From Anaerolineales bacterium UBA5797 (GTDB taxonomy: Bacteria; Chloroflexota; Anaerolineae; Anaerolineales; Villigracilaceae), in contig DIDP01000009.1 in assembly GCA_002418205.1 (NCBI GenBank), positions 1 to 31,275 of the forward strand: a DNA stretch of 31,275 bases, given 5' to 3'. This document shows, piece by piece, positions 23,654 through 31,275 of the stretch (the stretch's first letter is position 1; every line of letters begins with the position of its first letter). Below the pieces are notes generated by a model. The model did not search any database. It had not been told where the DNA came from and saw nothing but the letters and a program-made list of their open reading frames with translations. A program made the position numbers and the translations under genes.

Positions 23654-25885
23654 ATGGAAAGCCTGGTGGGTTCCGTGGAACGCATTACCTTCTACAATCC
23701 TGAAAACGGATACACGGTTCTGCGTCTGCGTCCCGAACACCAGAAGGGAATCCAGGCGCCCCCAAAATCCAGCCTGAGTTTCGATGGCCTGGCGACCATA
23801 GTGGGAAATTTACCCGAGGTCTCGCCTGGAGAACACCTGCGTCTGCAGGGTCACTGGGACAGGCATCCCAAGCATGGACAACAGTTCAAGGTCGAAATCT
23901 GCGAACAGACTCTCCCCGCCACCGTTGTCGGGATCCAGGGCTATCTCGGCTCGGGCATGATCAAGGGCATCGGCCCCAAACTCGCCGAGCGGATCGTTGC
24001 ACAGTTCAAGGAAGACACCTTCGACATCATTGAGCAAAATCCGGATCGTTTGCTGGAAGTGCCCGGCATCGGATTGGATCGCGCCAACCGCATCACAGGG
24101 GCCTGGCAGGAGCAAAAACGGATCAAGGAGATCATGGTCTTCCTGCACGGTCATGGCGTCAGCACCAACCTGGCGATCAAGATCTACAAGACCTATGGCG
24201 ACAAAGCCCTGGAAACAGTCCAACAGGATCCCTACCAACTCGAACGCGACATCTACGGGGTCGGCTTCAAAACCGCAGACCGCATCGCCCAGGCTCTTGG
24301 TCTGCCAGCCGACCATCCATCCCGGATTGAAACGGGAATCGTATTCGCCTTGAATGAGATGACCAATGACGGTCATGTCTATGTACCGCGGGATTTGCTG
24401 GCACAGCGGGCCACAGCGTTATTGGAGGTGCCATCCGAGCTGGTTCCACCTGCCCTGGAACGTCTGAACGAACAGGATCGTATTCGAGCCGAATTGCTGC
24501 CAATAAAGTATAAAGGGGACGAAGAGGAAGAGCAGGTGGTGGCCGAATCCCGGGAAATGTACGGTGCACCTGTGATTTACCTGACCCCGCTTTATTTTGG
24601 AGAGAAGGGCGTGGCAAAACACGTAAAGAGGTTGGGCAGTGCCGCCCCTGCTGGCAAATCCATGAACCGCAATCTTTTCCCGGCTGATGATCTGTCCGCT
24701 GAACAGCAGGCTGCCATCGACATGGCACTCTCCCACCCACTCAGCATTCTGACCGGTGGTCCGGGAACCGGCAAGACCACCTGCCTGAAAGCCTTGATCG
24801 ATGCCCTGGAAGCCCAACACCGGAAATACGCACTTGCCTCCCCCACCGGACGCGCCGCCAAACGTCTCTCAGAAGCGACAGGACGATCCGCCAAAACCAT
24901 TCACCGGCTTCTGGAATTCTCTCCACTGGAGGGTTTCAAGCGCAATGAGAAGCAGCCGCTCGATCTGGACTTTCTGGTGGTGGATGAAGCTTCCATGCTG
25001 GATCTGATCCTGACGAACAATCTGCTCAAAGCTGTGCGCCCTGGCACACATGTTCTATTGGTTGGAGATGTGGACCAACTTCCCTCCGTTGGAGCAGGTG
25101 ACGTGCTGCGGGATCTGATCGCCAGTGGCGTCGCACCGGTCACACGTTTGAACGCCATCTTTCGCCAGGCAGCCAATTCGAAGATCATCACCAATGCCCA
25201 TTTGATCAATCAGGGCAAATTCCCGGTCTTCTCAGGCGGTGAAGGGGACTTCTTCCTGTTTCCCGCCGAAGACGCAATGGCAACTGCGGACTGGATCCTC
25301 CGGATCGTCACCGAAAGGATTCCCCAAAAGTTCAGCCTGGATGCGGTGCGTGATATCCAGGTGCTCTCACCCATCTACCGGGGACCGGCCGGTGTGATCG
25401 CGTTGAATGACCGCCTCCAGGAGAGGCTCAACCCGTCCACAAAGGACAAACCGGAACGCAGGTTGTTTGGCACCGTTTTTCGTCTGGGGGACAAGGTCAT
25501 GCAGATCCAGAACAATTATGACAAGGATGTCTATAACGGGGACATTGGGTTCGTCCAGGGGATGGATATGATCGAGCAAACGCTCCGCGTGGATTTCGAT
25601 GGACGCAATGTGACCTTTGAATGGAGTGAGGCGGACCAGCTCACCCTTGCCTATGCTGTCTCGGTGCACAAGGCGCAGGGTTCGGAATTTCCGGCGGTAG
25701 TGCTGCCGGTCATGACCCAGCATTACATGATGCTGCAACGTAATCTCTTTTACACTGCCGTCACACGGGCAAGGAAATTGTGTGTCCTGGCAGGTAGCCG
25801 ACGCGCCATTGGCATGGCAGTACGGAATAACAAGGTGGCGCAACGTTTTACAGCCCTGGAATGGAGATTGAGGGAAGAAGCATGA
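23654..25885 (+). CDS. recD2: RecD2-type ATP-dependent 5'-3' DNA helicase
   Basis: A 743-residue SF1B helicase of the RecD2 class, which unwinds DNA 5' to 3' in repair without RecBC. The N-terminal part (~1-100) is OB-like, and ~100-200 carries helix-hairpin-helix repeats (GMIKGIGPKLAERIV, LEVPGIGLDRANRI). The helicase core has Walker A LTGGPGTGKTT (K374), motif II VVDEASMLD (D444, E445), motif III LLVGDVDQLPSVGAGDVL, and motifs V/VI in YAVSVHKAQGSEFPAVVLP and FYTAVTRARKL. Length and domain order are usual for the family. The start ATG lies 7 bp after a -10-like TATACT. No recB or recC is nearby, in keeping with RecD2. Confidence 0.93.
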   Translation: MESLVGSVERITFYNPENGYTVLRLRPEHQKGIQAPPKSSLSFDGLATIVGNLPEVSPGEHLRLQGHWDRHPKHGQQFKVEICEQTLPATVVGIQGYLGSGMIKGIGPKLAERIVAQFKEDTFDIIEQNPDRLLEVPGIGLDRANRITGAWQEQKRIKEIMVFLHGHGVSTNLAIKIYKTYGDKALETVQQDPYQLERDIYGVGFKTADRIAQALGLPADHPSRIETGIVFALNEMTNDGHVYVPRDLLAQRATALLEVPSELVPPALERLNEQDRIRAELLPIKYKGDEEEEQVVAESREMYGAPVIYLTPLYFGEKGVAKHVKRLGSAAPAGKSMNRNLFPADDLSAEQQAAIDMALSHPLSILTGGPGTGKTTCLKALIDALEAQHRKYALASPTGRAAKRLSEATGRSAKTIHRLLEFSPLEGFKRNEKQPLDLDFLVVDEASMLDLILTNNLLKAVRPGTHVLLVGDVDQLPSVGAGDVLRDLIASGVAPVTRLNAIFRQAANSKIITNAHLINQGKFPVFSGGEGDFFLFPAEDAMATADWILRIVTERIPQKFSLDAVRDIQVLSPIYRGPAGVIALNDRLQERLNPSTKDKPERRLFGTVFRLGDKVMQIQNNYDKDVYNGDIGFVQGMDMIEQTLRVDFDGRNVTFEWSEADQLTLAYAVSVHKAQGSEFPAVVLPVMTQHYMMLQRNLFYTAVTRARKLCVLAGSRRAIGMAVRNNKVAQRFTALEWRLREEA

Positions 25886-26097
25886 AGGATAATGCGTCAT
25901 TGGCTGTCGTCTGAAACAGTGCCTAACGACTGGATCAACCACGAGGATAAATTCAGGCAGTACAAGATACCTGTCATCCAATTGCGTTGATCCAGACAAT
26001 CACCTCCCGCGAGCCGCCCTTGTCGAAACACGTGCACGCTACGCTGATGGCCCAACCATCGTTATAATTGTCATGGAAAGGTTGGTGATTGAAATTC
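25886..26097. promoter_or_regulatory. intergenic region with promoter of the hydrolase-ABC operon
   Basis: TATAAT at 26063-26068 is a good -10, giving a leader of about 23 nt before ATG 26098 with GGTGA (26084-26088) as ribosome site. CTGGATCAAC (25930-25939) and GTTGATCCAG (25986-25995) form a perfect 10-bp inverted repeat with a 46-bp spacer of unknown meaning. Confidence 0.45.
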
Positions 26098-27540
26098 ATG
26101 CGGCGATATGTTCTCTGCTTCATCGTTGTCCTGTATGGTATCGCGTCCTGTGCCCCGGTCCCTCAAGCATCGTCAACTAAACCGACCTTGTTGTTGACCG
26201 ATTGCGTGTTGAGTTTTCAAGGGGTTGAATATCAGGTGGATGCCAGATGCGGTACCCTGCCCGTTCCAGAAAATCCATCGCAGCCACAAGGCAGGCAGAT
26301 TCCCCTCAACATTGCTGTTGTTCCCGCGATCAAACGCGCCTCTGAGCCTGACCCTTTGGTGGTTTTGGTTGGTGGTCCCGGGCAGGCTGCTGTTGAATTG
26401 TTTCCTGTGATGTACGCCACCCTTTTTCGTGTTCATCAGGCGCGGGATATTGTACTGGTGGATCAGCGTGGGACCGGGAAATCCAACCCGCTGCGATGTC
26501 TGGAACCGGAAGATAAAATCCTGGACGATGCCCGGGCGATCGCCCTGCTCAAGTCCTGCCCACGGAAATTGGATGCGGATCTCCGATATTACACGACGGA
26601 CATTGCCATGCAGGATCTGGATGCGATACGTGCGGCGCTCGGATATGAACGTGTCAATCTGTATGGCGTTTCGTATGGCACCCGGGCTGCATTAGTGTAT
26701 CTAAAAATGTATCCCGAACGTGTCCGAAGCATGGTATTGGATGCCGTGGTGGATCCAGCCTTTGTCATCTATCAGGATGTCGCACAGGATGGAGAGAGGG
26801 CGTTGGAACTGTTCTTTGAGCGTTGTGAAGCCGATGAGTTTTGCCACTCCGCCTACCCTGACCTGGAGGTGGAATTTGACGCCCTTTTGCAGAGGCTTCA
26901 GGAGACACCGGTCACCACGGTTCTTCCCCACCCAACCATGGGCAGGCCGCTGGAGGTGACGATTACTTCATCCACGCTGGCAAACACCGTTTTCAGCACC
27001 CTCTATACCCCGGAACTGCTTGCCACGCTGCCGCTGGCGATTCATCAGGCATATGTCGATGATAATTTTTCCCCGTTGATCACACTGTCATTCCTTGCAG
27101 ACACGGGAATCTACGATGGCATGTTCTATGCAGTAGCCTGTACAGAGGATGCACAATTCCTGTCTTCTGACATTTCAGATGCCGGATTGTTTGGCAGAAA
27201 TGAGCAGGTCTTCAAGGATATCTGTTCCGTCTGGCCCAAAGGTAAGGCGTCACCAGTGGTTCATGCACCGGTCTCGTCGGATAAGCCTGTCCTTCTCCTG
27301 TCCGGCGAGGCCGATCCAATCACACCTCCCTGGCATGCGGACCTGCTTGCCGAACAGTTAAGCAATGAGGCTCATTTGATCTTCACAGGCATGGGACATG
27401 GCAATGCCAGTAATCAATGCGGCGCAAAAATCGTTGCCAGTTTCATCGAAAACCCATCCACCAAAGATCTGGACACGGGCTGCGTGGAAACCGTTAAACC
27501 GCCACAGTTCTTTGTGGATTTCAGCGGGCCACAGCCTTGA
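26098..27540 (+). CDS. lipoprotein alpha/beta hydrolase, TAP-like peptidase (S33)
   Basis: A 480-residue secreted hydrolase. The N-terminus MRRYVLCFIVVLYGIASCAP is a lipoprotein signal peptide with lipobox IASC, so the mature protein should be lipid-anchored outside the membrane. VVLVGGPGQAA and VLVDQRGTGKSNPL are the tripeptidyl-peptidase/prolyl-peptidase signatures. S192 lies in GVSYGT, D406 in SGEADPITPP and H434 in GMGHGNA, giving a full triad. The C-terminal TAP-like domain is present. ATG 26098 is preferred to TTG 26089 because of the ribosome site at 26084-26088 and the compact signal peptide. It is 15 bp upstream of a NatAB-type exporter, so the three likely act together, perhaps on peptides or in envelope stress. 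Confidence 0.88.
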   Translation: MRRYVLCFIVVLYGIASCAPVPQASSTKPTLLLTDCVLSFQGVEYQVDARCGTLPVPENPSQPQGRQIPLNIAVVPAIKRASEPDPLVVLVGGPGQAAVELFPVMYATLFRVHQARDIVLVDQRGTGKSNPLRCLEPEDKILDDARAIALLKSCPRKLDADLRYYTTDIAMQDLDAIRAALGYERVNLYGVSYGTRAALVYLKMYPERVRSMVLDAVVDPAFVIYQDVAQDGERALELFFERCEADEFCHSAYPDLEVEFDALLQRLQETPVTTVLPHPTMGRPLEVTITSSTLANTVFSTLYTPELLATLPLAIHQAYVDDNFSPLITLSFLADTGIYDGMFYAVACTEDAQFLSSDISDAGLFGRNEQVFKDICSVWPKGKASPVVHAPVSSDKPVLLLSGEADPITPPWHADLLAEQLSNEAHLIFTGMGHGNASNQCGAKIVASFIENPSTKDLDTGCVETVKPPQFFVDFSGPQP

Positions 27541-27555
27541 CATGAGGGATTTGAC

Positions 27556-28290
27556 ATGATCGATGTTCAGGGTCTTTCCAAGACCTTCGGAAAAAAGGTT
27601 AAGGCTGTCCAAAATGTTTCCTTCTCTGCGAGGAACGGGCAGATCACTGGTTTGCTCGGTCCGAACGGCGCCGGCAAGAGTACAACATTGCGCATGCTGT
27701 ATACGCTTCTAAAGCCGGACAGTGGAACAGCCTACGTGGATGGTTATGACATCTCCAGCTCGCCAATCGAAGTTCAGTCGCGCATTGGGGTTTTATCGGA
27801 CGCCCAGGGTCTGTATCCGCGGCTGACGGCACGGGAAAACATCCGCTACTTCGGACAATTGCACGGGCTGGAAGTTGAGGAACTTGAAGGCCGCATCGAT
27901 TCCCTAATGACCATGCTGGAAATGAAACCGATTGCAGACCGCCGTACAGCAGGGTTTTCCACCGGAGAGCGGCTCAAAGTCGCAATTGCACGCGCACTCG
28001 TTCATGACCCAGACAATATCCTGCTGGACGAACCTACCAATGGCCTGGATGTGAAAAGCACCCGTACCATGCGTGAATTCATTCGCCGCCTGAAGGAGGA
28101 GGGCAAATGTATCCTGTTCACCAGTCACATCATGCAGGAGGTAGCCGCGCTATGCGATCAAATCGTCATCATTTCCAATGGCATGGTTGCCGCGCAGGGT
28201 ACATCAGCCGAACTGCTCCATCATACAGGGCGGGACAATTTGGAGGATGCATTCATTGACATCATTGGCACCGAGGAGGGTCTGTCATGA
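27556..28290 (+). CDS. natA: ABC transporter ATP-binding protein, NatA-like
   Basis: A 244-residue ABC ATPase of the ABC-2 export class. Walker A is GPNGAGKST (K41), the Q-loop region is RIGVLSDAQGLYPRLTAREN, the signature is FSTGERLKVAIARAL, and Walker B is ILLDEPTNGLD (D158, E159), followed by a switch His in LFTSHIM. It energises the permease encoded next. The family exports sodium ions or hydrophobic compounds, and substrate cannot be decided here. The ATG follows GAGGGA (27543-27548). Its stop overlaps the permease start by 4 bp (ATGA). Confidence 0.92.
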   Translation: MIDVQGLSKTFGKKVKAVQNVSFSARNGQITGLLGPNGAGKSTTLRMLYTLLKPDSGTAYVDGYDISSSPIEVQSRIGVLSDAQGLYPRLTARENIRYFGQLHGLEVEELEGRIDSLMTMLEMKPIADRRTAGFSTGERLKVAIARALVHDPDNILLDEPTNGLDVKSTRTMREFIRRLKEEGKCILFTSHIMQEVAALCDQIVIISNGMVAAQGTSAELLHHTGRDNLEDAFIDIIGTEEGLS

Positions 28291-29465
28291 AAAGCATCTG
28301 GATCGTCCTCAAAAAGGAAACCATGGACAGCATGCGGGATTATCGCAGCTGGGGTACGGGATTGTTCTGGGCGCTCTTCGGTCCGCTGATGATGGGCGGA
28401 ATGTTGATCATGATCGGCTCCTCTGTCAGGGAGGATGTTGAAAAAACTCTACACTTGCCTGTTCAAAATCAAGCATACGCGCCCGATTTGATGCAGTTCC
28501 TGGAGCAACATGATGTAATCGTGGAGGATGCCCCTGGGGATCCGGAAGCGGCTGTGAGGAACGGGGACGTCAATGTTGTGTTGGTGATTACGAAGGGGTA
28601 TGCCGATGATTTTTCGCGCGGAGAATCGGCAACCGTTCAGTTGATCACGGATAGCACAAGGCAAATGGCGGCGATCGAAGTAAACCGGGTCGAAAATTTA
28701 CTGGAGGGCTACAACACACGCCTTGCTACATTGCGCTTGATCGTTCGGGGGGTCGACCCGCAGATCGTTGATGTGGTAATTGTGAAGGATGTGGATGTAG
28801 CCTCTCCCCAGAGCCGGGCCACATCGCTGATCACATTCCTGCCTTACTTCCTGATCTTTGCGATGTTTAATGGCGCCGCTCCGATCGTCACAGATGCAAC
28901 AGCCGGAGAGCGCGAACGTCAATCCCTTGAGCCTCTTTTGATCAATCCGGTTCCGCGCCGCAACTTTGTAATGGGGAAAATGTTGTCGGCCTTCCCATTT
29001 TCCGCGGCCAGCCTGGGGGTCACGCTGCTCGGCTTTGTCACTGTGTTCAATGTCCTGCCTGTTGATGAGTTTCTCGGAGTTCGCATCTCATTCGATGTAT
29101 TCACCCTGTTTTTTATCTTCCTGATCTGCCTGCCGATCTCCTTGCTGGCGGGTGCGATCCAGATGGTGGTGGCTTCCTTTACCAACACGACAAAAGAAGC
29201 TGGAACTTATCTGCCCTTCATCGCTTTGATCCCCTCCCTGCCTGGCCTGGCAATCGCATTTTTCCCGGTAAAACCCGCCCTTTGGACAATGCTCATCCCC
29301 ACCTTCGGACAACAAATCCTGATCAACCAATTGATCCGCATGGAACCTGTCGAGACCATGAACATAATCATATCGACGGGAATGACACTTGTGTCTGTTG
29401 CCGGATTATCCATCATCGCCATCAAGCTATACGAACGCGAACGCATTATTGCCAGAAAAGGCTGA
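28287..29465 (+). CDS. natB: ABC-2 type permease, NatB-like
   Basis: A 392-residue permease partner of the preceding ATPase. One membrane segment (~27-48) precedes a large extracytoplasmic region (~50-180), then five further segments follow from about 190. TAGERERQSLEPLLINPV is the cytoplasmic coupling motif of the NatB/ABC-2 family. The start codon overlaps the ATPase stop, so the two proteins are made in balanced amounts. It ends 38 bp from the convergent gene at 29504, and the short stem AGATG/CATCT at 29486-29499 is the only possible terminator between them. Confidence 0.9.
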   Translation: MKSIWIVLKKETMDSMRDYRSWGTGLFWALFGPLMMGGMLIMIGSSVREDVEKTLHLPVQNQAYAPDLMQFLEQHDVIVEDAPGDPEAAVRNGDVNVVLVITKGYADDFSRGESATVQLITDSTRQMAAIEVNRVENLLEGYNTRLATLRLIVRGVDPQIVDVVIVKDVDVASPQSRATSLITFLPYFLIFAMFNGAAPIVTDATAGERERQSLEPLLINPVPRRNFVMGKMLSAFPFSAASLGVTLLGFVTVFNVLPVDEFLGVRISFDVFTLFFIFLICLPISLLAGAIQMVVASFTNTTKEAGTYLPFIALIPSLPGLAIAFFPVKPALWTMLIPTFGQQILINQLIRMEPVETMNIIISTGMTLVSVAGLSIIAIKLYERERIIARKG

Positions 29466-29503
29466 TGATCCGTCTGCTCCTGGAAAGATGAAAACATCTC
29501 CCC

Positions 29504-30613
29504 TCATTCTTTAATGCTGATTGTTCCCCACTCCAGCACTGGCAGCTCACCAAACTGCCTCATATTCCCCATCACCACCGCCTCTTCGCGGGTCAAATCC
29601 ACACACGCCCAACGTACCACATTGTGGACCCAGCTTGTGCTTAACTGGGTGTATACCAGCCTCGCGCCCGTTCTCTGGCACAATTTCCGCGCATGCACCA
29701 GCCGCTTCCTGGTTATTTTCAAAATCCTGTCTTCCGACCTGTGCCCGTCCCCCACCTCCAGCCAAAATAGAGACTCATATCCTTGCACTCTTCCCCAAGC
29801 CAACCCATCTGGCACCACACGTGACTCCGGAAGGCGAACTTCACTCCAGCCCGTCCAGATCTCTGTCTCCGGCCAGGCAGATTTCAACCAGTCTGACCAC
29901 AAGCGTGAAATATGTCTGTGATCCGTTCCGATCTGCCAGAGGTGGGCTTCCTTCCTTTTAGGAAATACAATACCGCGCGGCGCTCCCCAGCCCCGCAGTG
30001 CCAGATCCAGCCCCTGGCGCTTGACACGCCAATACGGCAGGAATGAAATCTGTTTTGGTTTTGATTTAACAGGTGGAATTTTTAGCAGCATCTCGTGAGC
30101 CAAAAAACTCCGATCGGCAAGGCCTCTTAGGCAGTTCGTGGTGGCCTCCCGGGTTAAACCCGTCAGCGACGAGATTTCACTCTCGAGCCCCTTGTCTATC
30201 CTTGCCAGAGCCTGCAGGCATCGTAATTCTTCAGGGGAAACGATTGGTAGATTCTTATCAACAGCGGGCGGCTTTGGTGGAGGGCTGTTGAACATTTGAG
30301 GTCTACGGGAAAATTCAAGGACCCCAGGCCTGGCACCTGTTCGAGTTACGGCAAATGGCAATTTCAATCCCCGCAGGGATTTCCGAACTTCGGCGACAAA
30401 CCATTCACCGGGGGAATCCACCTGGACCCAGATCGATGCGCAGGAACGTTTGTTGACCACATGGGCAACCAGCCGCCTGATCAATGGCGCATAATTGAAG
30501 GGTGGAATGCAAGCTTTCACATCAATGCCAAAAATAAAGGTATCCGTCCAGCCATCCGGATACTGCAGGCTGGTCCAATCGGAAAAAGTCACATCGCCAA
30601 TGCGAACGGTCAT
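29504..30613 (-). CDS. unrecognised protein with winged-helix-like centre and nuclease-like C-terminus
   Basis: A 369-residue soluble protein that I do not recognise with confidence. Residues ~1-105 form an alpha/beta domain. Residues ~126-180 look like a winged helix (LRCLQALARIDKG, LESEISSLTGLTREATTN, LRGLADRSF). The C-terminal ~150 residues contain VVPDGLAWGR (D269) and, 17 residues on, FWLEVGDGHRS (E286) followed by ITRKRLVHARK. That spacing recalls the PD-(D/E)xK nuclease fold and the replication-relaxation (Replic_Relax) family, although the canonical Lys after the Glu is replaced by Gly. The ATG lies 3 bp after the stop of the M23 peptidase gene, so the two are co-transcribed, with coupled translation likely. 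Confidence 0.6.
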   Translation of the reverse strand: MTVRIGDVTFSDWTSLQYPDGWTDTFIFGIDVKACIPPFNYAPLIRRLVAHVVNKRSCASIWVQVDSPGEWFVAEVRKSLRGLKLPFAVTRTGARPGVLEFSRRPQMFNSPPPKPPAVDKNLPIVSPEELRCLQALARIDKGLESEISSLTGLTREATTNCLRGLADRSFLAHEMLLKIPPVKSKPKQISFLPYWRVKRQGLDLALRGWGAPRGIVFPKRKEAHLWQIGTDHRHISRLWSDWLKSAWPETEIWTGWSEVRLPESRVVPDGLAWGRVQGYESLFWLEVGDGHRSEDRILKITRKRLVHARKLCQRTGARLVYTQLSTSWVHNVVRWACVDLTREEAVVMGNMRQFGELPVLEWGTISIKE

Positions 30614-30616
30614 GGG

Positions 30617-31275
30617 TCAATCCGAACAACCAATATTGATGAACTCGTCATCCGCAAAGAAGGAACGCGGGTTCAACCACACATAACTCTTTTCGGCGGT
30701 CTTATGCTTGATCCCATAATGCAGGTGCGCACCGGTGCTGTTGCCGGTGTTGCCGCTCAATCCCACCACATCCCCATAATGCAGAATATCACCCTGGGAT
30801 ACTTCAATACTGCTCAGGTGTGCCAGCCAAACCTGGTAGCCACTGTTTTCCACCACCACCAGATTTCCCCACGGACCGTTTGATCCAGCCCAGACCACCT
30901 TTCCACCCATCGTTGCATGAATCGCTGTACCTTCATTGACTGGAAAGTCATCCCCGGTATGCGAGTCATAATATGGGTCGTGGAAGGTGCAGCCAAGCAG
31001 GGGACTGTCATACCAGTCGCTCCAATGCTGGATGGGACCGACGAGCGGCAGGCCATAAATATCCGACTCAGGACCGACGTAATCCTCCCAGGGCACAGCA
31101 CTCAAACCAGCAGGCGCTGACCAGTCGTTGTAGGAACCATTGTCACTGGTCTCACTGTGCTGGGGAACATCGAACAGCCACTTTGTCACGCCCGGTCTGG
31201 CCCAGGCTGGCAGCTGTGGGATGGTCAGCACAACCAGGATGACATACCCCACAACCAAAGCCGCCCCGCACAGGA
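30617..31275 (-). CDS. M23-family metallopeptidase, 5' end beyond window
   Basis: A membrane-anchored peptidoglycan peptidase of the M23 (lysostaphin-like) family that cleaves peptide cross-links outside the membrane. Zinc ligands are in HTGDD (H100, D104, counted from TTG 31258) and HLHYG (H180), with H147 in AHLS as the catalytic His, so the site is complete. GSNGPWGNLVVVENSGY and GLSGNTGNSTGAHLH are typical. The frame stays open to the window edge and the hydrophobic N-terminus continues upstream of TTG 31258, so the true start lies outside. It is the first visible gene of a minus-strand pair with the nuclease-like protein. Confidence 0.9.
   Translation of the reverse strand, partial: LCGAALVVGYVILVVLTIPQLPAWARPGVTKWLFDVPQHSETSDNGSYNDWSAPAGLSAVPWEDYVGPESDIYGLPLVGPIQHWSDWYDSPLLGCTFHDPYYDSHTGDDFPVNEGTAIHATMGGKVVWAGSNGPWGNLVVVENSGYQVWLAHLSSIEVSQGDILHYGDVVGLSGNTGNSTGAHLHYGIKHKTAEKSYVWLNPRSFFADDEFINIGCSD

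Noticed and set aside
25930..25995. Perfect 10-bp inverted repeat CTGGATCAAC/GTTGATCCAG with 46-bp spacer
   Set aside because: The spacer is too long for a normal terminator and there is no transposase or duplicated target site. Kept only as a note within the intergenic entry.
29521..29961. Plus-strand ORF opposite the nuclease-like gene
   Set aside because: Antisense shadow with Pro/Ser-rich composition and no ribosome site.
1..31275. CRISPR arrays, tRNA or rRNA genes, insertion sequences, phage genes
   Set aside because: No regularly spaced repeats, cloverleaf candidates, transposase motifs or phage structural genes were seen on reading.

Overview
The window reads as a piece of chromosome from a Chloroflexota bacterium, most likely of the Anaerolineae type. 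This is inferred from gene content: two very large MalT-type signal-transduction ATPases, several DUF4386/DUF6326-like small membrane proteins, moderate GC content, and gene-dense operons with good Shine-Dalgarno sites. There is no rRNA, tRNA, CRISPR array or recognisable insertion sequence.

Layout. (1) 1-3092: the 3' end of an endonuclease/exonuclease/phosphatase-fold gene, an SHMT-fold PLP enzyme with altered active-site tyrosines, and a class I methyltransferase. (2) 3171-15933: a 1097-residue regulator joining an N-terminal SARP/BTAD DNA-binding module to a MalT-like ATPase, then a strong hairpin terminator, then a co-directional run of ten genes. These encode an SRPBCC-membrane protein, a Cys-containing mini-protein, a membrane-anchored serine hydrolase, a glutamate-1-semialdehyde-aminomutase-like PLP enzyme, a lipoyl-less E2-type acyltransferase, a CxxC membrane protein, an alpha/beta hydrolase, an MFS exporter, a CopD-like membrane protein and a small 'GHLD' domain protein. 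Just upstream of this run is a direct repeat with 11-bp period placed 8 bp from a -10-like hexamer, the geometry of SARP operators. (3) 15934-16512: a decayed fragment of a second SHMT-like gene, then a regulator promoter. (4) 16513-22161: a classical MalT/LuxR regulator, a terminator, an inverted/direct-repeat region, and four genes: GHLD domain fused to DUF6326, a DUF4386-like protein, an NmrA-like oxidoreductase and DUF4386. (5) 22162-29465: an intergenic stretch with a long hairpin and a frameshifted small ORF, a divergent pair (NAD synthase-like and RecD2 helicase), then a lipoprotein TAP-like hydrolase with a NatAB-type ABC exporter. (6) 29504-31275, minus strand: an M23 peptidase and an unrecognised protein with a winged-helix-like centre and a nuclease-like C-terminus.

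The best candidate for something undescribed is the pair of MalT-family regulatory loci. Each has a giant ATPase regulator, apparently translated from a leaderless message, followed by an operon of enzymes and membrane proteins that includes one copy of the same ~75-residue domain, free in one locus and fused to a membrane protein in the other. The first locus also looks like a small biosynthetic/export cluster with unusual standalone enzymes. These functional links are inferences from arrangement. Alignments and percentages given were made by eye.
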